Shown: in pieces, positions 50,520 to 61,700 of the stretch
Numbering within the stretch: the first letter of the stretch is position 1
How the letters are laid out: each line of letters starts with the position of its first letter
Origin: Sphingobacteriaceae bacterium
GTDB lineage: Bacteria; Bacteroidota; Bacteroidia; B-17B0; Aurantibacillaceae
DNA length: 64,000 nt
Direction: 5' to 3'
Assembly: GCA_016705695.1 (NCBI GenBank)
Contig: JADJLA010000004.1
Coordinates: 62,001-126,000 of the forward strand
The notes under the pieces: model-generated
Databases searched by the model: none
Told to the model about the DNA's origin: nothing
The model's input: the letters and a program-made list of their open reading frames with translations, nothing else
Translations under genes and position numbers: made by a program

Positions 50520-52619
50520 ATGGATGCTTTAAAGAACTACGCCTGCGGACAATGGGTTGCCGGGGCTGATAAAGGAACTGAATTATTTAATGCTATTAAT
50601 GGCGATCTAATCGGTACTGCCTCAAGTAAAGGAATCGATTTTGGGAAAATGTTGGAGTACGCTAGAGCTGTGGGTGGACCAAAGCTCCGAAAAATGACTT
50701 TTCATGAACGTGGTATGATGTTGAAGGCTCTTGCTACTCACTTAATGAGTAAAAAGGACATCTTCTACAAGATCAGTTGGGCTACCGGAGCAACCAAAAT
50801 TGATAGTTGGGTTGATATTGAAGGAGGAATTGGAAATTTATTTTCATACGCCTCACTCCGTCGTCAATTTCCTAATGAAACATTTTGCTACGAAGGTGAA
50901 ACTGCCCGCTTATCAAAAAATAACACATTTATTGGTCACCACATTTGCGTACCAAAAGAAGGTGTTGCAATACATATCAACGCGTTTAATTTTCCTGTTT
51001 GGGGAATGCTTGAAAAAATTGCGGTGAATTGGTTTGCCGGTGTTCCTGCCATTGTAAAACCCGCTACACTCACCTGTTTTTTAACTGAGGCTGTTGTAAA
51101 GGAAATTATTGCTAGCAAAATTGTTCCCGAAGGTGCTTTACAATTAATTTGTGGAAGTGCCAATGGAATTTTGGATCATGTGATCAATCAAGATGTGGTG
51201 ACATTTACTGGTTCTGCTTCTACAGGCAAAATGCTAAAATCGCATCCACGCATTTTAGAAGAGTCGGTTCATTTTAATATGGAAGCCGATTCGTTGAATT
51301 GCTGCGTACTTGGAAGTGATGTTAATCCTTACAAACCAGAGTTTGATATTTTTATCAAAGAGATCGCTCGCGAGATCACAACCAAAGCAGGACAAAAATG
51401 TACCGCCGTCCGCCGAATCATTGTTCCCGAAAAATTTGTTGAAGATGTTCATATTGCTTTAGGAAAGCGTTTAGCGCAAACTATTATTGGAGATCCAAAT
51501 GTGGAAGGTGTAAAAATGGGTTCGCTTGCAGGAAGATCACAATTAGTTGAAGTTCGCGAGAAAGTTGAACTGCTTAGCAAGTCGCAAAAAATAATTATTG
51601 GTGATTTTGAAAAGTTTGATGTTAAGGGTGCCGATAAAACTAAAGGTTGCTTTATGCCTCCAATTATTTTCTTGAACGATAAACCGTTTACCAATACCGA
51701 TTGCCATAATATTGAAGCCTTTGGACCTGTTAGTACAATTATGCCTTACAAAAACACGGAAGAGGCTATTGAACTAAGCAAAATGGGAAAAGGAAGTTTA
51801 GTAAGTTCAATTATCACGGCAGATGATAGTATCGCAAAACAATATGTTGTTGGCGCTGCCTGTATGCATGGTAGGATCCTCGTTTTGAATAGCGAGTGTG
51901 CTAAAGAAAGTACAGGTCATGGTTCACCTATGCCAATGTTAGTGCACGGTGGTCCGGGAAGAGCCGGTGGTGGTGAAGAGATGGGCGGAAAACGTGGTGT
52001 ATTCCATTATTTACAACGCACTGCCTTACAGGGCTCCCCTACTACCATCACAAACATTTTAAATAATTACCAATACGGCGCTAAACATAAAATAAAAAAC
52101 ATTCATCCTTTCCGTCAGTATTTTGAAGATCTTGAGATCAGCGAAACACTCATCACCCCTACTCACTTGGTAGCGGAAGAGGATATTTTAAATTTTGCCG
52201 AATTAAGTGGCGATAGATTTTATGCGCATTTACAACCTGAATCATTAGACGGTACAATTTTTAAACGCACCGTTGCTCATGGGTATTTTATTTTATCGCG
52301 CGCGGCCGGATTATTTGTTGATCCACCAAAAGGCCCTGTATTATTAAATTATGGAATTGACGAATGCCGTTTTACAAAACCAATTTATCCGGGCATGAGC
52401 ATTGGTGTAAGATTTACGTGCAAAGAAAAAATTGAGAATGATAAAGCACTTGTTGCAGCAAATGGAAAAGAAGTAAAAGTGGGTATTGTAAAATGGATGG
52501 TTGACATATACGATGCAAGCGAGCAAAGTGTGCGCGATCAATTAGGTGTTGAAGGGGCAACAGGCGAAACTGTTGGTATTGCAACGATATTGACAATGGT
52601 GCAAAAGAAAAAGCAGTGA
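50520..52619 (+). CDS. paaZ: PaaZ-like bifunctional aldehyde dehydrogenase and MaoC hydratase
   Basis: Fusion of an aldehyde dehydrogenase (about 1-520) and a C-terminal MaoC hotdog domain (about 545-680), as in PaaZ, which opens oxepin-CoA and oxidises the resulting aldehyde in phenylacetate breakdown. The ALDH active Cys is in AGQKCTAVRR (Cys294) and the general base Glu in HFNMEADSLN (Glu255), both at the spacing of E. coli PaaZ. The MaoC part keeps ELSGDRFYAHLQPE and TVAHGYFILSRAAG. No other paa genes are in the window, so the pathway cannot be confirmed; related fusions act on other CoA thioesters. The phosphatase array starts 27 bases behind it on the same strand. Confidence 0.88.
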   Translation: MDALKNYACGQWVAGADKGTELFNAINGDLIGTASSKGIDFGKMLEYARAVGGPKLRKMTFHERGMMLKALATHLMSKKDIFYKISWATGATKIDSWVDIEGGIGNLFSYASLRRQFPNETFCYEGETARLSKNNTFIGHHICVPKEGVAIHINAFNFPVWGMLEKIAVNWFAGVPAIVKPATLTCFLTEAVVKEIIASKIVPEGALQLICGSANGILDHVINQDVVTFTGSASTGKMLKSHPRILEESVHFNMEADSLNCCVLGSDVNPYKPEFDIFIKEIAREITTKAGQKCTAVRRIIVPEKFVEDVHIALGKRLAQTIIGDPNVEGVKMGSLAGRSQLVEVREKVELLSKSQKIIIGDFEKFDVKGADKTKGCFMPPIIFLNDKPFTNTDCHNIEAFGPVSTIMPYKNTEEAIELSKMGKGSLVSSIITADDSIAKQYVVGAACMHGRILVLNSECAKESTGHGSPMPMLVHGGPGRAGGGEEMGGKRGVFHYLQRTALQGSPTTITNILNNYQYGAKHKIKNIHPFRQYFEDLEISETLITPTHLVAEEDILNFAELSGDRFYAHLQPESLDGTIFKRTVAHGYFILSRAAGLFVDPPKGPVLLNYGIDECRFTKPIYPGMSIGVRFTCKEKIENDKALVAANGKEVKVGIVKWMVDIYDASEQSVRDQLGVEGATGETVGIATILTMVQKKKQ

Positions 52620-52646
52620 TCTTTGTTTTATTAAGTGGTTTAAATA

Positions 52647-54743
52647 ATGATTAAAAGAAGTTACAGATACCTTATCTTTTTAGTATTGTACTTCCAATGG
52701 GCGCAATGTCAAAATTCATCAAATTTGGATTCATTGCTTCATGTGATAAATACCGGCACATCCAAAACAGCGGTAATAGATGCCAAGATCGAAGCTATCT
52801 ATCCTATATTACTTTCGGGTGATAAAAAAAGAGCCATGCAATATTATAAGGAGGCCTTAAGAGATGCTGGCTCATTAAAATACACAAAAGCGCTTCCTTT
52901 GCTTTACCAAAGTTACGGAAAGGTACACTATGCGCTCAATGATTTTGATTCGGCACTATTTTATTTCAAGAAAGCATACGCCGGGGCTAAACAAAGCGGG
53001 AATAAAATTCTTGAATTAAAAGCGCTTAATAATATTGGATCGATACAGTTTCTAACTGGTGAATATGAAAAGTCGTTGAATAGCTATACAACAAGCTTGA
53101 AATTGGAATCTGAGTGTAAGTTTCCTGAGGGCTCGATAATAAGCATAAATAATGTAGCAAAAATTTATCTTTCTCTTAACGTTTTTGATGAGGCAAACAG
53201 ATATTTCAGAAAAGCAGAAAAATGTTACTTGAAAGCCGGGAACTTTGGATCACTGATCTATACTTACGATGGTTTGTCAGAAATATCTCACAAACTTAAT
53301 AATAAAGATAGCGCCGTTTATTATGCTCTAAAATCGATAGAATGTGCAGAAAAAGTTAACGATGTTTATTCTTTAGGATATGGCTACAATAATTTGGGTA
53401 TCATTTACAACCAAAATAAGAATTTTGACGAAGCTAAAAAAGTACTTCAAAAAGGTTTGAAGCTTGCCAGAAAGATTGACGATATGAGATTGGTAATGAC
53501 GGTTTATTGCAATCTTGGATTCGCGCACGAACAATCAGACGAGCATCATTTGGCCTTTGAGTGTTACGAAGAGGTAGTTAAGCTTGAAAAGACACATAAG
53601 ATAAGCATCGACCGAAAAGACATTTACAAATTTCTATCTGTCTTTGCCGCTAAAAAAAACAACTACAGAGAGGCTTATGATTATTTAAAAGAGTATGAAG
53701 CAACAAAGGATAGCATGTATAATATTGAGATATCGCAAAAGATCTCAGAGATCAATACACGTTATGAGACAGAAAAAAAAGAAAAACTGAATCTGTTACT
53801 TCAAAAAGAGAACCAATCTAAAGCTGATCAGATCAACGCTCAAAAAGCAACTCGGAATTATCTTGTAATTATCATTGTTCTTTGCTGTCTTGTAATTCTA
53901 GGGGCCTTATTGATCTTTATTAAGATAAGAAAAGTGAACGCGCAGTTAGCCGAGAAGAACGAAGCCATTAATATCAAGAACATTACCTTAGAAGACCAAA
54001 AGAAGGAGATACTTGATTCGATTCATTATGCTAAGCGAATCCAAAATACTATACTAGCCCATAAAGATTTTCTTAATGCCAATATCCCAAACAATTTCAT
54101 TCTTTTTAAACCTAAGGATATTGTTAGTGGAGATTTTTATTGGGCAACAAAAAAAGATCACCTCTTTTTCTTGGCAATTTGCGATAGTACAGGCCATGGA
54201 GTTCCCGGTGCTTTTATGAGCTTGCTGAATATTGGTTTTTTAAGCGAGGCTATAAATGAAAAAGGAATTGAAGAGCCTAACAAGGTTTTTGATTTTGTAC
54301 GCGAGCGATTAATTAATAGCATAAGTAAAGAAGGTCAAAGAGATGGCTTTGATGGCATACTTCTTTGTATTGACTCTAAAAGAAAACGATTAACCTATGC
54401 CGCTGCCAATAATGAACCAATACTCATTGTTAATGGTGAAATAAAAGAACTCTCAAAAGATAAAATGCCTGTAGGAATTGGGATCGATAAAACGCCATTC
54501 AGAATTTTTGAGATAGAAATGAATGAAACAGATACACTTTATCTCTATACCGATGGTTATGCCGATCAATTTGGCGGGCCAAAAGGAAAGAAATTTCTTT
54601 ATAAGAAAATGAATCAATTAATAGCCGATCACGCAAATCTTCCTTTACAAGAGCAAAAGGAAAAGCTTGAAAGTGCATTTATAAGCTGGAAGGGGAATTT
54701 AGAGCAAGTAGATGATGTTTTAGTAATTGGAATTAAGATCTGA
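52647..54743 (+). CDS. TPR-SpoIIE phosphatase, array gene 1
   Basis: 698 residues. Signal-peptide-like start (YRYLIFLVLYFQWAQC), then a periplasmic TPR region of about 8 repeats (residues 50-360, e.g. LKALNNIGSIQFLTGEYEKSLNSYTTSL), a TM helix (YLVIIIVLCCLVILGALLIFI, about 415), a coiled-coil linker (QKKEILDSIHYAKRIQNTILAHKDFL) and the output: PKDIVSGDFYWATKKDHLFFLAICDSTGHGVPGAFMSLLN, KEGQRDGFDGILLCID, YTDGYADQFGGPKGKKF and LEQVDDVLVIGIKI. In topology the TPR part should face the periplasm and the phosphatase the cytoplasm, so it is a membrane-crossing sensor. First member of the head-to-tail array. Substrate and ligand are unknown. Confidence 0.88.
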   Translation: MIKRSYRYLIFLVLYFQWAQCQNSSNLDSLLHVINTGTSKTAVIDAKIEAIYPILLSGDKKRAMQYYKEALRDAGSLKYTKALPLLYQSYGKVHYALNDFDSALFYFKKAYAGAKQSGNKILELKALNNIGSIQFLTGEYEKSLNSYTTSLKLESECKFPEGSIISINNVAKIYLSLNVFDEANRYFRKAEKCYLKAGNFGSLIYTYDGLSEISHKLNNKDSAVYYALKSIECAEKVNDVYSLGYGYNNLGIIYNQNKNFDEAKKVLQKGLKLARKIDDMRLVMTVYCNLGFAHEQSDEHHLAFECYEEVVKLEKTHKISIDRKDIYKFLSVFAAKKNNYREAYDYLKEYEATKDSMYNIEISQKISEINTRYETEKKEKLNLLLQKENQSKADQINAQKATRNYLVIIIVLCCLVILGALLIFIKIRKVNAQLAEKNEAINIKNITLEDQKKEILDSIHYAKRIQNTILAHKDFLNANIPNNFILFKPKDIVSGDFYWATKKDHLFFLAICDSTGHGVPGAFMSLLNIGFLSEAINEKGIEEPNKVFDFVRERLINSISKEGQRDGFDGILLCIDSKRKRLTYAAANNEPILIVNGEIKELSKDKMPVGIGIDKTPFRIFEIEMNETDTLYLYTDGYADQFGGPKGKKFLYKKMNQLIADHANLPLQEQKEKLESAFISWKGNLEQVDDVLVIGIKI

Positions 54744-54744
54744 T

Positions 54745-56688
54745 ATGTTTCGTAACTTAAAATATATAATAGCTCTTTTGTTTTTTTGGAACTTGTCCTA
54801 CTCACAGAACATCGATTCTCTTCGTGGGCAATTGCGCGTTGCAAAAGATAGCGCCCTGCTTAAAACCTATTTATCAGTTGGGAATTATTTTTACAATAAG
54901 GGTCAACTCGATACTTCACTCGCGTATTTTAAAACCGGCCATACAAAAGCTACAGAACTAAAAAAAGTAAAGTTCATTTGTGATTTTTTATTGCGCTTAG
55001 GACTTGTTGAACGCGAAAAAGGAGTTTATAATAAATCATCTGAATATTATTATAAAGCGTTGGAAATTGCTGAACAAAATGATTTCAAAAAACAAAGGGC
55101 TAGTATTTACAATGGCATAGCCATTTTAGCAGCCATACAAAAAGATCCTGAAAAAGCCATTGAGTTTTACACTAAAAGTTTAGAGGTTTATAAAGAGATC
55201 GGTTTTTTGGCCGGACAAGGCTCTGTATACAACAACATTGGTCTTACTTATCTTGATAAAGCTAATAATACAGCCGCTCTTAAATTCTTCTTTAAAGCCT
55301 TAGAGATAAGTAATAAAATGCAGGATGAATTCAACATGGCAGTGAATAGCGAAAACATTGGATTAACTTACTACGAAATGAAGAACGATAACCTGGCGCT
55401 TATTTATTATGCAAAAGCAATAAAGATCTGGTATTTGCGAGAAGACGAGAACAGTATTCCTATCACACTTGGATATATGGCAAACACATTTATCCGTCAA
55501 AAAAAATGGAATATGGCCATTGATACCTTGCAGAAGGCTATGAAATTTGCCGAGAAAGTAAATTCTATGGCCTCACAGCGGGATATAGCCCTTCATTTAT
55601 CCGAAGCTTATGAAGGGAGTGGAGATATAGCAAATTCATTTAAGTACTACAAACTAGGTAAATCACTTTCTGATAGCTTGCATAACGGCGATAAGACAAA
55701 AGAAATAACCGAGATTCAATTGAATTATACTTTCAATAAAATAAAAGTTCGCGATTCAATTAAACATGAATTAGAAGTGAAAGCAAAGGAAACACAATTG
55801 AGCACCGAGCGAAATTACAAATACGTGGTAAGCGGCGTATTGGTGCTTATTCTCGTGCTTTTGTTTTTTGTATTTAAGAATTACAAAGAAAAAAAGAAGG
55901 CCAATGAGGTCATCACCTTTCAAAAGGACATAGTTGAGAAAAAACAAAAAGAAATATTGGATTCGATCACATATGCCAGAAGGATACAAACCGCTTTGCT
56001 TACTCAAGATGAAGTGATCAACAATTATATTAAAGCTCATTTTCATTTCTTTAAACCAAAGGATATTGTAAGCGGAGATTTTTATTGGGTAGCAAAAAAG
56101 GATAACCTACTCTATTTGGCAGTTTGCGATAGTACAGGACATGGCGTTCCCGGAGCTTTTATGAGCTTATTGAATATTAATTTTTTGAATGAGGCTATTA
56201 ATGAGAAAAATATCACAAAGCCAAACGAGATATTTAATTATGTACGAAATGAACTGATCAATAGCATTAGTAAAGAAGGTCAGCAAGATGGATTTGATGG
56301 AGTTTTGATTTGCATCAATACTCTTACAAAAGAGATCACCTACTCTGCCGCTAATAATAAGCCTTTACTAATTTCAGATAATGAGATACAGCAACTTGAA
56401 ACAGATAAAATGCCTGTTGGAAAAAGTGTGAAGGAAGGAATGTTTAGGCTTTTTAATATACAACTGCGTAATTCAGATACCTTATACTTGTTCACAGATG
56501 GTTATGCCGATCAATTTGGTGGCCCTAAAGGAAAGAAGTTCAAGCTCAACGAACTCAATAAATTATTGCGGTCAATAACTCATCTAACAATGACAGAGCA
56601 AAAGCAAAAACTCAAAGAACATTTTGATCTATGGAAAGGCGATCTTGAACAGGTGGATGATGTTTTACTTTTTGGAATAAAAATCTAA
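54745..56688 (+). CDS. TPR-SpoIIE phosphatase, array gene 2
   Basis: 647 residues from ATG 54745, which gives the signal peptide MFRNLKYIIALLFFWNLSYSQ; the longer frame from 54727 would overlap the previous stop. Periplasmic TPRs (residues 40-310, e.g. KQRASIYNGIAILAAIQKDPEKAIEFYTKSLEVY), a TM helix (YVVSGVLVLILVLLFFVF), linker KKQKEILDSITYARRIQTALL and the output with PKDIVSGDFYWVAKKDNLLYLAVCDSTGHGVPGAFMSLLN, KEGQQDGFDGVLICIN, FTDGYADQFGG and LEQVDDVLLFGIKI. The ATG follows the preceding TGA after one base, so translation is coupled. Close relative of genes 1 and 3 in the output, but TPRs differ. Confidence 0.87.
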   Translation: MFRNLKYIIALLFFWNLSYSQNIDSLRGQLRVAKDSALLKTYLSVGNYFYNKGQLDTSLAYFKTGHTKATELKKVKFICDFLLRLGLVEREKGVYNKSSEYYYKALEIAEQNDFKKQRASIYNGIAILAAIQKDPEKAIEFYTKSLEVYKEIGFLAGQGSVYNNIGLTYLDKANNTAALKFFFKALEISNKMQDEFNMAVNSENIGLTYYEMKNDNLALIYYAKAIKIWYLREDENSIPITLGYMANTFIRQKKWNMAIDTLQKAMKFAEKVNSMASQRDIALHLSEAYEGSGDIANSFKYYKLGKSLSDSLHNGDKTKEITEIQLNYTFNKIKVRDSIKHELEVKAKETQLSTERNYKYVVSGVLVLILVLLFFVFKNYKEKKKANEVITFQKDIVEKKQKEILDSITYARRIQTALLTQDEVINNYIKAHFHFFKPKDIVSGDFYWVAKKDNLLYLAVCDSTGHGVPGAFMSLLNINFLNEAINEKNITKPNEIFNYVRNELINSISKEGQQDGFDGVLICINTLTKEITYSAANNKPLLISDNEIQQLETDKMPVGKSVKEGMFRLFNIQLRNSDTLYLFTDGYADQFGGPKGKKFKLNELNKLLRSITHLTMTEQKQKLKEHFDLWKGDLEQVDDVLLFGIKI

Positions 56689-56691
56689 TAT

Positions 56692-58641
56692 TTGAAAAAA
56701 ATACTTTACATATTACTTTTTAGTTTAAGTTTCTATTCTTCTTTTTCTCAAACGAAAGAGCAAAGTTCTCTTTACAAAGTTATATTGAACTGCACTGACA
56801 GCGCAAAAAAAATAAAATTATACGAAAAACTTGGAGATAACTATCATCACGATAATCAATACGAACGTTTTTTGCATTTCAATAAAAAAGGATTAGATCT
56901 AGCCACCTACTTAAAGGATACAAGCGCTATGATCACTTTTAATATACGTCTTGTAAATAGTTACGGTATTCTTGGCGCGAGGTCGTCAAAACTTACAGCT
57001 TGTTTTAACGGATTAAAGCTAAGCGAAAGCAAAAAAGATTCTATTCATGTTTGCGAATTCTATAGAATCCTTGGTGAAGCTTATTGGAATGCAGGAGACA
57101 ATAAAAAAGCCATTAATTATTATTCAAAGGCATTAACTATAGCGATTTCTAAAAAAGATACCATTAAAATCGCTGGAATATACAACAATCTTGGCTTAAC
57201 TTATAGAAGCTTGAAAGATTATGATGTTGCCAATGATTACTATTTTAAAAGTATAGAGTTAGGTCAATTAAAAAGGGATAAAAATGTTTTAGCAAAAACC
57301 TTTAATAATATAGCTTATGTACGTTATATGAAAAAGGATCTGCTAGGCGCGTTAGAATATTATAATCTATCATTAAAAAATGCGGAGAGCATCCATGATG
57401 AATTTCAAGTAGGTCTAGTACTCGGCAACATTGGTGCAATGCATTCTGATCTGGAACATAATAAAGAAGCTGAAGTTTATTTCAATAGATCACTCGTTAT
57501 TGCGAAAAAAATAAACGACTTAGAAGGCCAAATAGAGAACTACTCGAATTTGGCGGAATTATTTGAATCAACTGGTAAGTATAAATTATCGTTAGAGAAT
57601 TACAGAAACTTTCTTAAAGCAACGTTAAAGTTTGAAGCGGAGAACAAAGAAAAAGACCTGAAGCGTGAAGATGCTAAAAGAGAATATGAGAATGAAATAA
57701 ATGAGATCCAGAAAAAGCAAGAGTTAAAGGACGCTGTTGTTAATTCAGAAAAAGAAAAGAACAGAATGGTAACCACATCCATTACCATTGGGTTTATATT
57801 AGTAGTTTTACTTTTGTTCGTTCTTTTTAATCGTTTCAAATTATCGCAAGCGCAAAAAATGGTGATCGAAGAACAAAAGAAATTGGTAGACGAAAAGCAA
57901 AAAGAGATCCTCAATTCTATACATTATGCAAAACGAATTCAAACAACCCTACTCGCTCATAAGGATTTTGTGGATGAAAATATTGAGAATAATTTCATTT
58001 ACTTTCAACCTAAGGACATTGTGAGTGGTGATTTTTATTGGGCAACAAAACAAGATCAACTATTTTACTTAGCTGTGTGCGACTCAACCGGGCATGGAGT
58101 GCCTGGCGCTTTTATGAGCTTATTGAATATTGGTTTTTTGAGCGAAGCCATCAACGAGAAAAATATTATAGAGCCTTCAGAAATTTTTGATCACGTGCGG
58201 AAACGGTTGATCAGTGGGATAAGTAAAGAAGGACAAAAAGATGGTTTTGATGGTATTCTTATGTGTTTGGATAAGAGTTCAAGAAAAATTAAATATGTAG
58301 GTGCTAATAATGCCCCAATTCTTATAAGGAAAGGCGCTTGTATAGAACTTGAACTCAATAAAATGCCTGTAGGTATAGGCGAACGCCATGATCCTTTTGT
58401 TCAAGGAGAAACAGAACTTCAAGAAGGCGATTCGCTCTTTTTATACACGGATGGCTTTGCTGACCAATTTGGCGGCCCAAAAGGAAAGAAATTCAAATAT
58501 AACGAACTAAATAAAATTTTAGTAACTATAGCTAATTTACCTCTAGCTGAACAAAGAAGAATTCTCGAAAGCACGTTTAACAATTGGAAAGGCGACCTGG
58601 AACAAGTAGATGACGTGTTAATTGTGGGCATAAAATTTTAA
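56692..58641 (+). CDS. TPR-SpoIIE phosphatase, array gene 3 (TTG start)
   Basis: 649 residues. It starts at TTG 56692, three bases behind the previous stop; the sequence MKKILYILLFSLSFYSSFSQ then fits a signal peptide, and no ATG does. Periplasmic TPRs (about 45-310, e.g. IKIAGIYNNLGLTYRSLKDYDVANDYYFKSIEL), TM helix (TTSITIGFILVVLLLFVLF), linker EKQKEILNSIHYAKRIQTTLL and output PKDIVSGDFYWATKQDQLFYLAVCDSTGHGVPGAFMSLLN, KEGQKDGFDGILMCLD, YTDGFADQFGG and LEQVDDVLIVGIKF. The segment from PKDIVSGD to KEGQ is nearly the same as gene 1. A rarely used start codon in a coupled position could lower its level. Confidence 0.86.
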   Translation: MKKILYILLFSLSFYSSFSQTKEQSSLYKVILNCTDSAKKIKLYEKLGDNYHHDNQYERFLHFNKKGLDLATYLKDTSAMITFNIRLVNSYGILGARSSKLTACFNGLKLSESKKDSIHVCEFYRILGEAYWNAGDNKKAINYYSKALTIAISKKDTIKIAGIYNNLGLTYRSLKDYDVANDYYFKSIELGQLKRDKNVLAKTFNNIAYVRYMKKDLLGALEYYNLSLKNAESIHDEFQVGLVLGNIGAMHSDLEHNKEAEVYFNRSLVIAKKINDLEGQIENYSNLAELFESTGKYKLSLENYRNFLKATLKFEAENKEKDLKREDAKREYENEINEIQKKQELKDAVVNSEKEKNRMVTTSITIGFILVVLLLFVLFNRFKLSQAQKMVIEEQKKLVDEKQKEILNSIHYAKRIQTTLLAHKDFVDENIENNFIYFQPKDIVSGDFYWATKQDQLFYLAVCDSTGHGVPGAFMSLLNIGFLSEAINEKNIIEPSEIFDHVRKRLISGISKEGQKDGFDGILMCLDKSSRKIKYVGANNAPILIRKGACIELELNKMPVGIGERHDPFVQGETELQEGDSLFLYTDGFADQFGGPKGKKFKYNELNKILVTIANLPLAEQRRILESTFNNWKGDLEQVDDVLIVGIKF

Positions 58642-58701
58642 TATCAGTGTAAACCACGTTTTCCTTTTGTTTTCTTTCAATTTTTCTTATTTTTAGTCTC
58701 T

Positions 58702-61700
58702 ATGTTCTCAGGGAAAATATTCCTTTTTATTTTTACACTTATTCTTTTCAATAGAATAGATGCGCAATTGATCTATTCGGCCGCCAATGAAGTTAACTTT
58801 AAAAGGTACAGCATTGAAGAAGGTTTAAATGGAAAAAATATATTTAGCGTTTATCAAGATAAGAGTGGATTCCTGTGGGTACCCTCTTCTCTGGGTTTAA
58901 GTCGCTTTGATGGTTTACATTTTAAAAACTTTTCTAAAAAAGATGGCATACCGGGAAGCGTTGTTGCAAACGTGATACAAGATAAAAACAAAGTATTATG
59001 GGTAGGAAGCAATAGAGGAACTATTATATATAAAGATCGCAAATTTATTAAATATGATAGTGCGCATGTACTTACGAAATGCATGATGTTGTGCTCCCTT
59101 GAAGACAAAGACAGCACTATTTGGATTGGTTATTCAAATGGAGTTTTACATATTGACCCTGATAAAATAGATAACCCCGTGATCAAACATTATAAGCTGG
59201 GAACTGGTCCACAAAATATAATTCGTTGCTTATCACGAAACATCAAAGGAGAATTAGTAGCAGGCTCCGAATCTGGGATCTACGCTTTTCGTAAAGACAG
59301 TTTTATGTTATATACCCCTCATAGATGTATGGGGTTTAGTTTTGTAATTATAAATGACAGCACAGAATGGGCTTGCGGATGGGGAAGCGATGTTAATGAA
59401 TTTGTAAATGGAAAACATAAGCGTATGATATCGCTTGGTTCACCAATTATGTCGATCACTAAAGTTGCCAATGATCAAATATGGCTTGCCAGTTGGGACA
59501 AAGGAGTTTTTAAGTATGACGGTAATTCCTTTATACACTACAATAACGAGCAAGGATTAGAATATGGATCTTTTTGGGGATGTTATACAGATAATGGTGG
59601 AAATGTTTGGTTCTCTTCTTGGGGCAAAGGCCTTTTTAAATTTTCAGGTGAACGATTCACAAAGCTCACTGATAAAAGTGGTCTAGTAAATAATAATGTA
59701 ATTGGAATTCATAAAGCTCCTGATGGAAAAATATGGTTCACTTCAGAAAATGGATTAATGTATGTAGACCCATTAAACAATAACTTCAAAAAAAAATTGA
59801 CCGAATTTGATGGAAATAAAATGTCTAAGATCATGTGTTCCGTCATTCGGCCTAACAATGAAGTTTTAGCATTGGGATATGGCGGTTACGGCTACAGAAT
59901 AAATAACGACAAAATAAGTCTTGATCCAAAAATGTATGGCTTTGCTGTTATAAACGATCATAACAATGATCTCATTATAGGATTAGAATCAAATGGAGCT
60001 GTAAGACATAGAAATGGGGGTGTAATTGATTCTATAAAGCTAAATATTTATAATAGGGATTTAAATACGTATGAAAAACTTTATGAAGACAAAAAAAATA
60101 ATTTATGGTTATTCAATTTTTTTAAGGGTGTAAACTATTATAATGGCAAAACAACTATTAACTTTAGTCAACGCAGAGGATTCATAAACGACCCGGCAAC
60201 AGCAGTTTGCGATGATATAAAAGGAAACTATTGGATCGGAACACGAGGGCGAGGTGTGTTTAAATGTGTTTTCATCTCTGATACACTTTTAGAAATAAAA
60301 GATTCTATAACTGAGTTTCATGGACTACTTACTGATAATATTAATTCCTTGCATATTGTAAAGAATAAATTACTAATTGGTACAGATAAAGGTTTAAATA
60401 TAATGGACCTTAAGCGATATAATTATGACGGAAGTAAAACAATAAGATCTTATGGCAAAGGAGAGGGCTTTATAAATTCGGAAACAGATGTAGCGTTTTG
60501 TGAAGAAAATGGATCTGCATGGATAAAAACCGACCAAGGAGCCTACTTTTACGACCCGCGATTTGATGAGATAAATACTACAGAGACCAGAACGCACATA
60601 CTTAGCATTAAATTATTTTTAAAGGATGTTGATTGGAGTCAATACAGTAAAACACTCAATAACGAAAGCATTCCAACATCGTTAAAGTTATCTTACGACA
60701 ATGATCATCTTACCTTCTCTTATATCGGAATATGTCTAGCCTCACCGCTAAATGTAAAATATCAATACAAACTAGAAGGGCTTGATAAGAATTGGTCTCC
60801 GGTAACAGAAGTTCACGAAGCTGCTTACTCAAGTATTCCTCCCGGAACTTACACATTTATGGTTAGATCATGCAACAATGATGACCAATGGAATAAAACG
60901 CCAACCACTTTTGTATTTACTATTACTCCGCCCTTTTGGAAAACAATTTGGTTTAATATCATCATCATCATATCAGTAATAGCCGGAATTATTACCTACA
61001 TAAGGCTTCGCGAAAGAAAACTAAAGGCTGAAAAGTTACTACTTGAAGATAAAGTAACCGCACGAACCATTCAATTAAAAGACGCGCTAGCCCAAGTTGA
61101 AGAAAAGCAGAAAGAGATCCTCGACTCAATTAAATATGCTAAGCGTCTCCAAAAAGCTATACTTACTTCTGAAAAAACATTGCGATCAGTGTTCGAGCAA
61201 AGTTTCATCCTATTCAAACCAAAAGATATTGTGAGCGGAGATTTTTATTGGATGGTTCATTTAGAAGAAAAGAGTATCAATAAAAACACATTTGTATTTG
61301 CAGCTGCTGATTGTACAGGCCATGGGGTGCCTGGTGCTTTTATGAGCATGCTCAACAGTACTTTACTTAATCAAACTGTTTATAATCCAAACATCATGAC
61401 ACCTGCGGATGTTCTGAATTTTATGAATACAGAGTTGCCAAAGAACCTTCGAACATCCGACGATAACGATAAGATCCAAGACGGGATGGATATTGCTTTT
61501 GGAATAATTGATATCAATAATAATTTACTAAAATTCTGCGGTGCTAATAATCCATGTTGGATAATTAGAGATGGCGCGCTCATTGAATTGGCGCCAATAA
61601 AACAAGCTATTACCGCTACCACGGAATACGAGAAGAGAACATTCATCGATCAGGAGGTGCCCTTAAAAAAAGGCGACTGTATTTATATGTTCACCGACGG

